Counted from the first letter of the stretch, positions 50,916 through 59,991 are shown. The stretch: 64,000 bases of DNA from Streptomyces sp. NBC_00377 (GCF_036075115.1 NZ_CP107958.1:3968001-4032000); one strand, 5' to 3'. Notes: generated by a model from the sequence alone, not told the origin. Translations and numbers: made by a program.

Positions 50916-52039
50916 GCGACGTCCACCCCTTCCTGGGAATCCTGGGCGTTCTGTGCGGTCCGTGCCGTCCGGGCGGCCTCGAGCAGCGACTCGTGCGTGG
51001 GCGCGTCCGGCACGTCGGCCGGCCGGCCGACGGCGAACTCCTTGCGCAGCACCGGCACGACCTCCTCGCCGAGCAGGTCGAGCTGCTCGAGCACGGTCTT
51101 CAGCGGCAGCCCCGCGTGGTCCAGCAGGAACAGCTGGCGCTGGTAGTCGCCGGCGTACTCGCGGAACTTGAGCGTCTTCTCGATGACCTGCTCCGGCGTG
51201 CCGACGGTCAGCGGGGTCTGGTCGGTGAAGTCCTCCAGGGAGGGCCCGTGACCGTAGACCGGCGCGTTGTCGAAGTACGGGCGGAACTCGCGCACCGCGT
51301 CCTGCGAGTTCTTCCGCATGAAGACCTGGCCGCCGAGCCCCACGATGGCCTGCTCAGGCGTGCCGTGCCCGTAGTGGGCGTACCGGGCGCGGTACAGCTC
51401 GACCATCCGCTTGGTGTGGTCGGCCGGCCAGAAGATGTTGTTGTGGAAGAAGCCGTCGCCGTAGAACGCGGCCTGCTCGGCGATCTCGGGCGAGCGGATG
51501 GAGCCGTGCCAGACGAACGGCGGCACGTCGTCCAGCGGGCGGGGCGTGGAGGTGAAGCCCTGGAGGGCGCTGCGGAACTTGCCCTCCCAGTCGACGACGT
51601 CCTCGCGCCACAGCCGGCGCAGCAGGGCGTAGTTCTCGATGGCGAGGTTGATGCCCTGCCGGATGTCCTGGCCGAACCAGGGGTAGACCGGCCCGGTGTT
51701 CCCGCGGCCCATCATCACGTCGACCCGGCCGTCGGCCAGGTGCTGGAGCATCGCGAAGTCCTCGGCGATCTTCACCGGGTCGTTGGTGGTGATGAGGGTG
51801 GTGGAGGTGGAGAGGACCAGCTTCTCCGTCCGTGCGGCTATGTACCCGAGCATCGTCGTCGGGGACGAGGGCACGAACGGCGGGTTGTGGTGCTCACCGG
51901 TGGCGAAGACGTCGAGGCCGACCTCCTCGGCCTTCAGCGCGATGGCGACCATGGCCTTGATCCGCTCGCGCTCGGTCGGCGTACGGCCCGTGGTGGGGTC
52001 CGGCGTGACATCGCCGACGCTGAAGATCCCGAACTGCAT
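50912..52039 (-). CDS. LLM-class flavin-dependent monooxygenase (CE1758 family)
   Basis: 375 residues, start MQFGIFSVGDVTPDP, with the LLM barrel features: TGEHHNPPFVPSSPTTMLG, RVDVMMGRGNTGPVYPWFG and SIRSPEIAEQAAFYGDGFF. It uses FMNH2 from the reductase encoded next to it. In Corynebacterium the CE1758/CE1759 pair is of unclear substrate; desulfonation or ring cleavage are possible. The pair is divergent from the AraC regulator at 52155, separated by 115 bp, which may control it. Confidence 0.88.
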   Translation of the reverse strand: MQFGIFSVGDVTPDPTTGRTPTERERIKAMVAIALKAEEVGLDVFATGEHHNPPFVPSSPTTMLGYIAARTEKLVLSTSTTLITTNDPVKIAEDFAMLQHLADGRVDVMMGRGNTGPVYPWFGQDIRQGINLAIENYALLRRLWREDVVDWEGKFRSALQGFTSTPRPLDDVPPFVWHGSIRSPEIAEQAAFYGDGFFHNNIFWPADHTKRMVELYRARYAHYGHGTPEQAIVGLGGQVFMRKNSQDAVREFRPYFDNAPVYGHGPSLEDFTDQTPLTVGTPEQVIEKTLKFREYAGDYQRQLFLLDHAGLPLKTVLEQLDLLGEEVVPVLRKEFAVGRPADVPDAPTHESLLEAARTARTAQNAQDSQEGVDVA

Positions 52040-52154
52040 GGTCGCTCAACCTCCAAAGTTGTTGACCGTTAAACTATACCGCCCTAACGGCATCCCCCCT
52101 CCCTCTATTCCGCCGACCGCCGCGACTGTCGGTGCCCCGTTCTACGATCCGGAG

Positions 52155-52949
52155 ATGTCCACCCCACGCCGGGACACCCGAGGCATCGTCGACGCCGCGG
52201 ACTTCCTCGCGCGCGTGCGCTTCCGCCGCCCCGAACCGGCCTCGCCCCTGCGCCCCTACATCGAGCACTACTGGCTCATCGACTGGGACCTCACCGAGCC
52301 CTACGTCTCCCACGTGGTCCCGCACCCCGCGGTCCACCTCGTCTTCCAGCGGTTCGAGGGCCGGGAACCCTTCGTCGAGATCGCCGGCGTCCAGCAGGGC
52401 CTCTTCGCCCAGAAGCTGGAGGGCGTGGGACGGGTGTGCGGCGTCAAGTTCCGCCCGGGCGGCTTCCGCCCCTTCGCCCCCGACCGGCCGGTCTCCGACT
52501 GGACGGGCCGCCGGGTCCACCTCACCGGCACCGATCCGTCCCCGGTCCTCGACCCCGCCGACGAGAGCGCCCGGGTGGCCGCCCTGGACGCCCACCTGCT
52601 GGCCCTCGCCCCACGCCCGGACCCGCAGGCGGACCTCGCGATGGTCCTCGCCGACCGCGTCCGCACCGACCGCACGATCCGCAGGGTGGCCGACCTGGCG
52701 GGCGGCGAGGGCCTGTCGGTACGCCTGCTCCAGCGCCTGTTCGCCGCGTACGTGGGGGTCGGCCCGAAGTGGGTCATCCTTCGCTACCGCATCCACGAGG
52801 CGCTGGAACGGGCCGAGGCGGACAGGGCGGTGGACTGGGCGGCGCTGGCCGCCGACCTGGGCTACGCGGACCAGGCCCACCTCGTGCGCGACTTCACCGC
52901 GACGGTAGGGGTCCCCCCTGCGGCCTACGCGAGGCACCGCGCCGCCTAG
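52155..52949 (+). CDS. AraC family regulator with DUF6597-type N-terminal domain
   Basis: 264 residues from an ATG at 52155, with GGAG directly upstream (short spacing). The N-terminal part (PLRPYIEHYWLIDWDL, VVPHPAVHLVFQ) is the DUF6597 type found in AraC-like regulators. The C-terminal double HTH is degenerate but recognisable: IRRVADLAGGEGLSVRLLQR and AALAADLGYADQAHLVRDF. It is divergent from the LLM/FMN reductase pair, the probable target. Confidence 0.82.
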   Translation: MSTPRRDTRGIVDAADFLARVRFRRPEPASPLRPYIEHYWLIDWDLTEPYVSHVVPHPAVHLVFQRFEGREPFVEIAGVQQGLFAQKLEGVGRVCGVKFRPGGFRPFAPDRPVSDWTGRRVHLTGTDPSPVLDPADESARVAALDAHLLALAPRPDPQADLAMVLADRVRTDRTIRRVADLAGGEGLSVRLLQRLFAAYVGVGPKWVILRYRIHEALERAEADRAVDWAALAADLGYADQAHLVRDFTATVGVPPAAYARHRAA

Positions 52950-52994
52950 AGCACGCGCCGCCGCGACACACCGGCCCCACCGCAGCGGCGACCC

Positions 52995-53190
52995 GGGACC
53001 CCCGGAGGCCAGAAATTGCGCGCCCAGGAACGCCCGGAACCCAGGACCCTGCGCGCCCTGGAACGCCACGGCATCCTGACCCGCACGGTCACCCCGTCCG
53101 TCCCCGTCCCCGTCCCCGTCGACCACGAGCCGACGCCGCCCGGCAGCGGCCTCGCCCTGCCGCTGACGGCCGTGAAGAAGCGGGCGGGGG
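52995..53190 (+). pseudogene. HxlR-family regulator remnant
   Basis: Reading in one plus frame gives LRALERHGILTRTVTPSV, then DHEPTPPGSGLALPLTAV. This corresponds to the wing and C-terminal part of HxlR regulators (LxxLExDGLVxRTVYPTVP, ELTPLGxxL). The N-terminal recognition helices are missing and the Tyr/Glu of VEYELTP is altered. The frame runs on into repeat DNA at 53259, so the gene is truncated at both ends. Confidence 0.65.
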
Positions 53191-53258
53191 CCCCTTTCGA
53201 CGAGGCCACGTCGCCGGCAGCGCTACGACACGGACAGCACGGGGCCCGGCCCCGCACC

Positions 53259-53420
53259 GACGTCGGAGCGCGTGGGACGTCGGAGCGCCGCGCGGACGTC
53301 GGAGCGCGTGGGACGTCGGAGCGCCGCGCGGACGTCGGAGCGCCCCGCGGACGTCGGAGCGCCGCGCGGACGTCGGAGCGCTGTCCCTTTGAGGGACGTC
53401 GGAGCGCCGTCCCTCAAGGG
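53259..53420. repeat. Minisatellite of eight GACGTCGGAGCGC units
   Basis: GACGTCGGAGCGC occurs at 53259, 53276, 53295, 53312, 53331, 53350, 53369 and 53395, with spacings of 17, 19, 17, 19, 19, 19 and 26 nt. Each holds a GACGTC hexamer. The last copy is flanked by a near-perfect inverted repeat (GTCCCTTTGAGGGAC with GTCCCTCAAGGG). It lies between the HxlR remnant and the 3' end of the permease pair at 53465. Confidence 0.9.
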
Positions 53421-53464
53421 CCTGAACGGCACGGCGGTCCACGGGGAGGGGCGGCGGTCGCGGG

Positions 53465-54253
53465 TCAGCGGGTGCCGAGCGGCAAGGCGTCCATGTAGCT
53501 GTTGGTCGGCTTCCCGACCTTCTTCACGCTCCGGGCCTCCACCTCGACCGCCGCCGACGACGTGCCCAGCGTTCCGCTGCCGTGCCAGGTCCCGGTGACG
53601 TTCACCCAGGTGTCGGCCTTCGGCGCCGCCACCCCCTGGACCAGCACCTTCACGGACGACGCGTCCGCCGCACAGCAGCTGACGATGATCCGGGTCAGAT
53701 ACCAGCCGTCCTGCTCGCGCGCTGCCGGGCTGACGAACCCGGTCATCACGACCGCGCGGCCCCGGACGGCCAGCGACCGGTCCTGCTGCACCCGCTGGGT
53801 GAAGTCGGTGAGCGTGATCGGCAGCGGAGAGGTCGCGGGCAGCGGGTCGAAGGCGTCCTCCTGCACGGCGACGGCCTTCGCGGGCTCCCGCGAGGCCGTG
53901 TAGGAGCCGAGCGCGGGCGGCGCGTAGAACAGCAGGCTCAGTACCGGAAGGAACAGCAGCCAGGCGACTCGCGGGACCCCGGAGTGATCGTGCCCGTGCC
54001 CCTCGTGCCCGTGCCCCTCATGCTCCCGCCCCCCGCGCCGGTGCTCCTCCTGGCCGTCTCCGTCGGGCCTCCGCCTTCCCCGTGCGGACCACGCCTCCGC
54101 CACCCCGAGCACCACCAGCAGCACCCCGGAGGCGACCAGCAGCGGCCGCATCCCCTCCTTGACGTACCGCAGGTACTCGTCGGTGAACAGCGAGGTGTGC
54201 AACAACCCGAGGCCGGCCAGCACCAGCAGCCCCACCTGCACGAACCGTCTCAC
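53465..54253 (-). CDS. TIGR03943-family membrane protein, permease partner
   Basis: 262 residues from a GTG at 54253 overlapping the permease stop as GTGA. Membrane helices are near 5-20, 35-50 and 95-112. Between them is a His-rich loop, EHEGHGHEGHGHDHSG, able to bind zinc or similar metals. The C-terminal domain has VSCCAADASSVKVLVQG. TIGR03943 proteins always follow a DUF318/ArsP-type permease and are often linked with zinc regulation. The gene lies just after the minisatellite. Confidence 0.85.
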   Translation of the reverse strand: MRRFVQVGLLVLAGLGLLHTSLFTDEYLRYVKEGMRPLLVASGVLLVVLGVAEAWSARGRRRPDGDGQEEHRRGGREHEGHGHEGHGHDHSGVPRVAWLLFLPVLSLLFYAPPALGSYTASREPAKAVAVQEDAFDPLPATSPLPITLTDFTQRVQQDRSLAVRGRAVVMTGFVSPAAREQDGWYLTRIIVSCCAADASSVKVLVQGVAAPKADTWVNVTGTWHGSGTLGTSSAAVEVEARSVKKVGKPTNSYMDALPLGTR

Positions 54254-55284
54254 AGCAACACCCCTCCGACCACCGCGCTGCACACCACGGCGACCACCGC
54301 CGTGGCCGACGAGAAGCGCACCGCGAAGGCCCGCCCGAACGTGCCCGCCTGGAGCGCGATCAGCTTCAGGTCGACCATCGGTCCCACCACCATGAACGCC
54401 AGCCGCGCGACCGGCGAGAACCCGCTCAGGGAGGCCGCCACGAACGCGTCCGCCTCGCTGCACACCGCCAGCACGATCGCCAGCGCCGCCAGGAACAGCA
54501 CGGACAGCCACGGCGAACCCGCGAAGGTGTCGAGCAGCGACCGCGGCACGGTCACGTTGAACGTCGCCGCCGCCATCGCCCCCACCACCAGGAAACCTCC
54601 CGCATGCAGGAAGTCGTGCTGGAAACCGCGGCGGAACTCGGTGAAACGGCTGTCCCCCGGGACATGGCCGGTATGGCGCACGACGGTGGGCCGCAGCCAC
54701 TCCTCCCGGCCCAGCCAGAGCCACAGCCAGCCCATCGCGGCGGCGGTGACCAGCGAGGCGAGCAGCCGGGCCAGCACCATCTCGGGGTTGCCCGGGAAGG
54801 CGACGGCCGTGGCCGTCAGCACCACCGGGTTCACGGCGGGCGCCGACAACAGGAAGGCGAACGCCGCGGCCGGTGTGACGCCCCGTCCGATCAGGCTGTT
54901 CGCCACCGGCACCGACGCGCATTCGCACCCCGGCAGCACCACCCCGGCCACCCCGGCCACCGGTACGGCCAGCGCGGCCCGCTTCGGCAGCAGCCGGCTG
55001 AAGACCCGCGCCGGCACGAACGCGTTGATCGCCCCCGAGAGGGCCGTGCCCAGCAGCAGGAACGGCAGCGCCTGCACGGTCACGGCCAGGCACACCGTCC
55101 GCCACGCCTGCACCGCCGGCTCGTCCAGCGACCGCCCGGCCAGCACCAGCAGCACACCGGGTACCACCGCCGCGCCCAGCAGCAGCAACGGCCAGTGCCG
55201 GGGCAGTGCACGCACCGGCGGCGGCCCCGCTTCCCCCGCTCCCCCGTCCGCCGCGGCGGACGGCCGTATCTCTGTCTCCTGCAT
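54250..55284 (-). CDS. DUF318/ArsP_1-family permease
   Basis: 344 residues with eight to ten transmembrane helices. The conserved cysteine motif is VVLPGCECASVPVANSLIG. The family (PF03773) includes permeases for metals or organoarsenicals, and several Streptomyces copies are under the zinc regulator Zur. No confident Zur box was seen upstream. The first 25 residues are a variable cytoplasmic stretch. It is the first gene of a coupled pair with the TIGR03943 protein. Confidence 0.87.
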   Translation of the reverse strand: MQETEIRPSAAADGGAGEAGPPPVRALPRHWPLLLLGAAVVPGVLLVLAGRSLDEPAVQAWRTVCLAVTVQALPFLLLGTALSGAINAFVPARVFSRLLPKRAALAVPVAGVAGVVLPGCECASVPVANSLIGRGVTPAAAFAFLLSAPAVNPVVLTATAVAFPGNPEMVLARLLASLVTAAAMGWLWLWLGREEWLRPTVVRHTGHVPGDSRFTEFRRGFQHDFLHAGGFLVVGAMAAATFNVTVPRSLLDTFAGSPWLSVLFLAALAIVLAVCSEADAFVAASLSGFSPVARLAFMVVGPMVDLKLIALQAGTFGRAFAVRFSSATAVVAVVCSAVVGGVLL

Positions 55285-55499
55285 CCCGCCCTAGACCCGG
55301 CCTTCCCGCAATCGCACGACCTGCTCCGCGCCGGACTCCACCGTGCGCCGCATGTGCCGCACGGTCACCGCCTGTTCATCGTCCGGGAGATCGTCGAGGA
55401 GCGGCATCCATGCGCCGCCCGGTCGCTCCCGCATCCGCCCGGACTCACCCCAGCGTCAGCGCCGTCCGCAGATGGTACGACGCTCCGGTCAAGGGAGAG

Positions 55500-56003
55500 T
55501 CAGAAGAAGTAAGAGTCCCCCGAGTCCAGGACCAGCACCTGCTGCCGGTCGTTGGACCGGTTGCGGTCCACCGCCCCACCGCCCCACAAGGTGTCGATGT
55601 CCATCGTCACCTCCGTCGGCCGCCCGCGCAGCCACACCCGCAGCGCGATCGCGTCCCCCAGGCCGTCCGCGGCGAGCGCCCCCGTGCGGCAGACGACCTC
55701 CTGGCGGCCCGTCCGCGCGCAGCCGGCCGGGAGCCGCTGGGCCCCGGCCGCCAGCGGCAGCGACCAGCGCAGCCGCACGGTCGAGTCGGAGACGTTCCCG
55801 GGACCGTGGTTGCGCGGAGTCAGCCGGACGTCGATCCGGCCGCCCTCCATGACGGCGGACCCGTGGTACGACAGATCGGCCTCGGTGGCCCCGCCCCTCG
55901 CCCCACCCCTCGCGTCCCCGGCCGCCGCCCCCGCCGGAGAGACCCCCGTCCACACCGCCGCCAGCACCACGCCCCACACCGCGAGTCCCCGCATCCTGCG
56001 CAT
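55500..56003 (-). CDS. Secreted hypothetical protein (beta-sandwich, DUF11/CARDB-like)
   Basis: 167 residues with GGGAG 8 nt before the ATG at 56003. A typical Sec signal peptide (MRRMRGLAVWGVVLAAVW ... GAAAGD) covers residues 1-30. The rest is beta-rich: VRLTPRNHGPGNVSDSTVRL with a NHGPGN turn as in DUF11/CARDB-like domains, two cysteines (GCART, VVCRTG) that may form a disulfide, and a terminal DSGDSYFF. Function is unknown; a cell-surface role is likely. Confidence 0.7.
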   Translation of the reverse strand: MRRMRGLAVWGVVLAAVWTGVSPAGAAAGDARGGARGGATEADLSYHGSAVMEGGRIDVRLTPRNHGPGNVSDSTVRLRWSLPLAAGAQRLPAGCARTGRQEVVCRTGALAADGLGDAIALRVWLRGRPTEVTMDIDTLWGGGAVDRNRSNDRQQVLVLDSGDSYFF

Positions 56004-56272
56004 GCCACCACTCCCAGCTGAGAACGATCAGAACCGCCCGGGTCGTACGCGAGTACGCGTCGTACGCCTCGCAGGCGTCGTACGAAGGGGATGTATCCCA
56101 CGCCCCACGCCCGGCAGACGCCCTCGAACAGGTGACGGCGCACCCCTGCCCGTCGGGACGGGGCCCTGGCCGGGCGGCCCCCGTCGTGCGGGCCCGGGGA
56201 ACGGCTGCCGCCCCGATACCCTGGGCGGCAGCCGGTCGTATGAACGAGCACCCCGTGCATGAGGAGCAGCCC

Positions 56273-57049
56273 ATGGCCACCGCCGCACCGTCCGCCGCGT
56301 CCCGCATCGCCGTCGTCACCGGTGCGAGCAGCGGAATCGGCGCCGCCACCGCCCGGCAGCTCGCCGCGGCCGGCTACCGGGTGGTCCTGACCGCCCGCCG
56401 CAAGGACCGCATCGAGGCGCTCGCCGAGGAGATCACCCGGGCGGGCGGCTCGGCGACCGCGTACCCGCTGGACGTCACGGACCGGACGGCGGTCGACGAG
56501 TTCGCCGGCGCCTTCAAGACGATCGGCGTCCTCGTCAACAACGCGGGCGGCGCACTGGGCGCCGACCCGGTCGCCACCGGCGACCCGGCCGACTGGCGCA
56601 CGATGTACGAGACGAACGTCCTCGGCACCCTCAACGTCACCCAGGCGCTGCTCCCCAAGCTGGTGGCGAGCGGCGACGGGACGGTCGTGGTGGTCTCCTC
56701 GACCGCGGGCCACGGGACCTACGAGGGCGGCGCCGGCTACGTCGCCGCCAAGCACGGGGCCCACGTCCTCGCCGAGACCCTGCGTCTGGAGATCGTCGGC
56801 CTGCCGGTGCGCGTCATCGAGATCGCCCCGGGCATGGTCAGGACCGACGAGTTCGCCCTCACCCGCTTCGGCGGCGACGAGGCCAGGGCCGCCAAGGTGT
56901 ACGAGGGCGTCGCCGAGCCCCTCACCGCGTCCGACGTGGCCGAGACGATCGCCTGGGCGGTCACCCGCCCCAGCCACGTCAACGTCGACCTCCTCGTCCT
57001 GCGGCCCCGCGCCCAGGCGTCCAACACGAAGGTCCACCGGGAGCTGTGA
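56273..57049 (+). CDS. SDR family oxidoreductase
   Basis: 258 residues from the ATG at 56273 with GAGGAG upstream (a further ATG is at 56240). Motifs are TGASSGIG, NNAGGALG, VSSTAGHG and YVAAKHG (the Tyr-x3-Lys pair). The protein resembles classical YdfG-like NADP dehydrogenases for small hydroxy acids or alcohols. Its stop overlaps the start of a 56-residue membrane protein as GTGA, so the two are coupled. Confidence 0.9.
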   Translation: MATAAPSAASRIAVVTGASSGIGAATARQLAAAGYRVVLTARRKDRIEALAEEITRAGGSATAYPLDVTDRTAVDEFAGAFKTIGVLVNNAGGALGADPVATGDPADWRTMYETNVLGTLNVTQALLPKLVASGDGTVVVVSSTAGHGTYEGGAGYVAAKHGAHVLAETLRLEIVGLPVRVIEIAPGMVRTDEFALTRFGGDEARAAKVYEGVAEPLTASDVAETIAWAVTRPSHVNVDLLVLRPRAQASNTKVHREL

Positions 57050-57216
57050 CGGCCGAGGAGGAGAGGACCGGCAAGGATCCGGACTCGTTCGAACAGCGCC
57101 GCCTCGCCCAGGAGACGAAGAACGAGCGCCATATGTGGGTCTTCCTGGCCTACTTCCTCTTCGGCATCCACATCGTGGCATTCGTGATGATCTACGCGGT
57201 CCGCCACGCGAAGTGA
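57046..57216 (+). CDS. DUF6126-family small membrane protein
   Basis: 56 residues from a GTG at 57046 that overlaps the SDR stop codon by 4 bp. The N-terminal half is hydrophilic and charged (MTAEEERTGKDPDSFEQRR). The C-terminal half is one hydrophobic helix, MWVFLAYFLFGIHIVAFVM, ending in YAVRHAK. This matches the DUF6126 family of actinobacterial small proteins of unknown role. Short length makes it easily missed. Coupling to an SDR gene is the only clue to function. Confidence 0.8.
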   Translation: MTAEEERTGKDPDSFEQRRLAQETKNERHMWVFLAYFLFGIHIVAFVMIYAVRHAK

Positions 57217-57243
57217 CGACCGCCGCGCCAAGGGGTTTCCCAC

Positions 57244-58500
57244 GTGGACAGACACATACCGTTCGAGACACTGCACAACTTCCGTGACCTGGGCGGATAC
57301 CCGGCCGCCGACGGCCAGCGGGTCCGCGCGGGCCGGCTGTTCCGCGCGGACTCGCTCGGCAAGCTGAGACCGGACTCCCCGGACTGGGACCGCTTCCTCG
57401 CCCTGGGCGTCCGCACGGTGATCGACCTGCGCCACCCCTGGGAGGCGGACGCGAGGGGCCGGATCCCGGAGCACGACTCCTTCACCTACCGCAACCTCAG
57501 CATCGAACACCGCCCCTACAACCAGGCGGCGTTGACCCCGGACGTCGACCCCGGCCCCTATCTCAGCGCCCGCTTCATGGAGGTGGCCGAGGACGGCGCC
57601 GAGGAGATCGCCGCGGCCCTGGAGCTGGTGGCGGACGCGAAGGAGGGGCTGGTCTTCCACTGCGCCTCGGGCAAGGACCGCACCGGGCAGCTGGCCGCCC
57701 TGGTCCTCGGCCTGCTGGGCGTCCCGGACGAGGTGATCATCGAGGACTTCACCCTGACGGAACTGGCGACCGGGGCCCTGCTCGCCGACTGGCGCGCGCG
57801 CAACGGCGGCCGCTCCCCGGTGTGGCCGTCCTTCGCCCGGGCCCCCGAGTCGGTGATGCGCCTGTTCCTGAAGGCGCTGAGGGACCGCTACGGCTCACTG
57901 GAGGCGTATGTGACGGGGACTCTCGGCATGGACGCGCAGGCCCTGTCGGCGACCCTGCGGGCCACCCTGCTGGAACCGGCCCCCGCCACCCGGCCCGAGC
58001 TGACCCACCGCAGGGCGGAGCCCCGGGACGCCCCCGTCCTGGTCCGCCTGCGTGACACGGCGGCCCTGTGGCAACTGGCCCGGGGCATCGAGCAGTGGCA
58101 GCCGGGCGAGAAGACCGAGGCCCACTTCGTCGACCGGATGCGCGAGGGCGAGGTCTGGCTGGCGTACGCGGACGGCGCGGTCGCGGGCGCCTGGGAGCTC
58201 TGGTGGGACGACCCGGCCGCCTGGGGTCCCCGCCCCGCCGACGCGGGCTACGTCCACCGCCTGATGACGACCCCCCACACGGCCCCGCCGGGCACGGGCC
58301 GCAGGATGCTGGCCCGGGCCGAGTCCCGCATCGCCGCGGCCGGCCGCCCCTACGCCCGTCTCGACTGCCTCTCCGCCAACCCCCGCCTGCGCGCCTACTA
58401 CGAGTCCGCGGGCTACACGGTCGTCGGCGAGCAGCGCGCCAAGGAGGGCGGATCGGGAAGCCCGTACGCGGTGACCCTGCTGGAGAAACGGCTGGGGTGA
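57244..58500 (+). CDS. Tyrosine-phosphatase-like protein fused to GNAT acetyltransferase
   Basis: 418 residues from a GTG at 57244. Residues 1-250 form a dual-specificity/tyrosine phosphatase (PF13350-like, as in mycobacterial PtpB): NFRDLGGYPA, the catalytic loop HCASGKDRTG (Cys140, Arg146) and EDFTLTELATG. Residues about 255-418 are a GNAT domain: LTHRRAEPRDAPVLVRLRD, WLAYADGAVAGAWELWWD, GTGRRMLARAESRIA and LRAYYESAGYTVVGE. Fusion of these two activities in one chain is unusual. It lies downstream of the SDR-DUF6126 pair, 27 bp away. Confidence 0.88.
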   Translation: MDRHIPFETLHNFRDLGGYPAADGQRVRAGRLFRADSLGKLRPDSPDWDRFLALGVRTVIDLRHPWEADARGRIPEHDSFTYRNLSIEHRPYNQAALTPDVDPGPYLSARFMEVAEDGAEEIAAALELVADAKEGLVFHCASGKDRTGQLAALVLGLLGVPDEVIIEDFTLTELATGALLADWRARNGGRSPVWPSFARAPESVMRLFLKALRDRYGSLEAYVTGTLGMDAQALSATLRATLLEPAPATRPELTHRRAEPRDAPVLVRLRDTAALWQLARGIEQWQPGEKTEAHFVDRMREGEVWLAYADGAVAGAWELWWDDPAAWGPRPADAGYVHRLMTTPHTAPPGTGRRMLARAESRIAAAGRPYARLDCLSANPRLRAYYESAGYTVVGEQRAKEGGSGSPYAVTLLEKRLG

Positions 58501-58504
58501 GCGA

Positions 58505-58541
58505 GGGGAGGGGCCGAGCCCGGCCGGCTCGGCCCCTCCCC
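58505..58541. terminator. Bidirectional terminator between phosphatase-GNAT and rtcB
   Basis: Arms GGGGAGGGGCCGAGC (58505-58519) and the exact complement (58527-58541) form a 15-bp stem with a 7-nt loop. It sits between convergent genes (stop 58500; rtcB stop 58569). Confidence 0.88.
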
Positions 58542-58568
58542 GGTGGCCTCATCCGCGAAGGCGCGCCG

Positions 58569-59762
58569 TCAGCCCTTCACGCACACGACCTGCTTCAGCT
58601 TCGCCACGACCTCCACCAGGTCCCGCTGCTGGTCGATGACCTGCTCGATCGGCTTGTAGGCGCCCGGGATCTCGTCCACGACACCGGAGTCCTTGCGGCA
58701 CTCCACGCCCCGTGTCTGGTCCTCCAGGTCCTTGGTCGAGAAGCGGCGCTTGGCCGCGGTGCGGCTCATCCGCCGACCGGCGCCGTGCGAGGCCGAGTTG
58801 AAGGACTTCTCGTTCCCGAGGCCCTTCACGATGTACGAACCGGTGCCCATCGAGCCGGGGATGATGCCGTACTCGCCGGAACCGGCCCGGATCGCGCCCT
58901 TGCGCGTCACCAGCAGGTCCATCCCCTCGTAGCGCTCCTCGGCGACGTAGTTGTGGTGCGCGCTGATCTCCTGCTCGAAGGCCGGCTTCGCCTTCCTGAA
59001 CTCCTTGCGGACCACGTCCTTCAGAAGGGCCATCATGAGCGTGCGGTTGTACTTCGCGTACTCCTGCGCCCAGAACAGGTCGTTCCGGTACGCCGCCATC
59101 TGCGGGGTCTGCGCGACGAACACGGCGAGATCCCGGTCGACCAGGCCCTGGTTGTGCGGAAGCTTCTGCGCCACGCCGATGTGGAACTCGGCGAGCTCCT
59201 TGCCGATGTTCCGGGAACCGGAGTGCAGCATCAGCCAGACGCACCCGTCCAAATCCGTACAAACTTCGACGAAGTGATTGCCGCCCCCGAGAGTCCCCAT
59301 CTGCCTCATGGCGCGCTCCTCGCGGAACTTCACCGCGTCGGCGACCCCGTCGAACCGGCGCCAGAAGTCGTCCCACCCCGTGGCGCTCAGCCCGTGGAGC
59401 CGTCCCGGGTCGACGGCGGCGTCATGCATCCCCCGGCCGACCGGAATGGCCTCCTCGATCTTCGAGCGCAGCCGGGACAGGTCCCCCGGCAGGTCGTTCG
59501 CCGTCAGCGACGTCTTCACCGCCGACATCCCGCACCCGATGTCGACCCCCACCGCCGCGGGACACACGGCGTCCCGCATCGCGATGACCGAGCCGACCGT
59601 GGCCCCCTTGCCGTAGTGGACGTCCGGCATGACCGCCAGGCCCTTGATCCAGGGCAGGGTCGCCACGTTGCGCAGCTGCTGGAGTGCGCCCTCATCGACC
59701 GACGCCGGATCGGTCCACATGCGGATGGGTACCTTCGCGCCCGGCATTTCCACGTACGACAT
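58569..59762 (-). CDS. rtcB: RNA-splicing ligase RtcB
   Basis: 397 residues, short-form RtcB. The GMP-accepting His is His326 in SASHGAGRRMSR. Metal ligands include VGVDIGCGM (Cys77), GGGNHFVEV, LHSGSRNIG (His180) and SAHHNYV. It ligates RNA 3'-phosphate (or 2',3'-cyclic phosphate) to 5'-OH ends using GTP and manganese. It stands alone here, without a tRNA-splicing or archease partner nearby. The gene is convergent with the phosphatase-GNAT gene. Confidence 0.94.
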   Translation of the reverse strand: MSYVEMPGAKVPIRMWTDPASVDEGALQQLRNVATLPWIKGLAVMPDVHYGKGATVGSVIAMRDAVCPAAVGVDIGCGMSAVKTSLTANDLPGDLSRLRSKIEEAIPVGRGMHDAAVDPGRLHGLSATGWDDFWRRFDGVADAVKFREERAMRQMGTLGGGNHFVEVCTDLDGCVWLMLHSGSRNIGKELAEFHIGVAQKLPHNQGLVDRDLAVFVAQTPQMAAYRNDLFWAQEYAKYNRTLMMALLKDVVRKEFRKAKPAFEQEISAHHNYVAEERYEGMDLLVTRKGAIRAGSGEYGIIPGSMGTGSYIVKGLGNEKSFNSASHGAGRRMSRTAAKRRFSTKDLEDQTRGVECRKDSGVVDEIPGAYKPIEQVIDQQRDLVEVVAKLKQVVCVKG

Positions 59763-59991
59763 AACGCCCTCATTCCCCCGGAATCACTACAGAAGTCTCA
59801 CGTCGCAAAACTGGTGCCGAAGTCAACGAATAGGACAGCGGACCGGCATCCACAGCTCCACGTGCGATACACATTGTCTTCAGGGACCGCCCCCGCCCGG
59901 CAAGCGAATAACCAGCGGGGACACCGGACCGCCACCCATCTCCCGACCGTGCAACCCGACGGTCGACCATGACCGTCGAGAGGAGCCGACC

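Noticed and set aside
53259..53407. CRISPR array
   Set aside because: The units are 13 nt with 4-13-nt gaps and no unique spacers; it is a minisatellite without cas genes.
55318..55512. Plus-strand fragment read as a possible DNA-binding remnant (HDLLRAGLHRAPHVPHGH)
   Set aside because: No start, domain match or reason to prefer it over a chance frame upstream of the permease.
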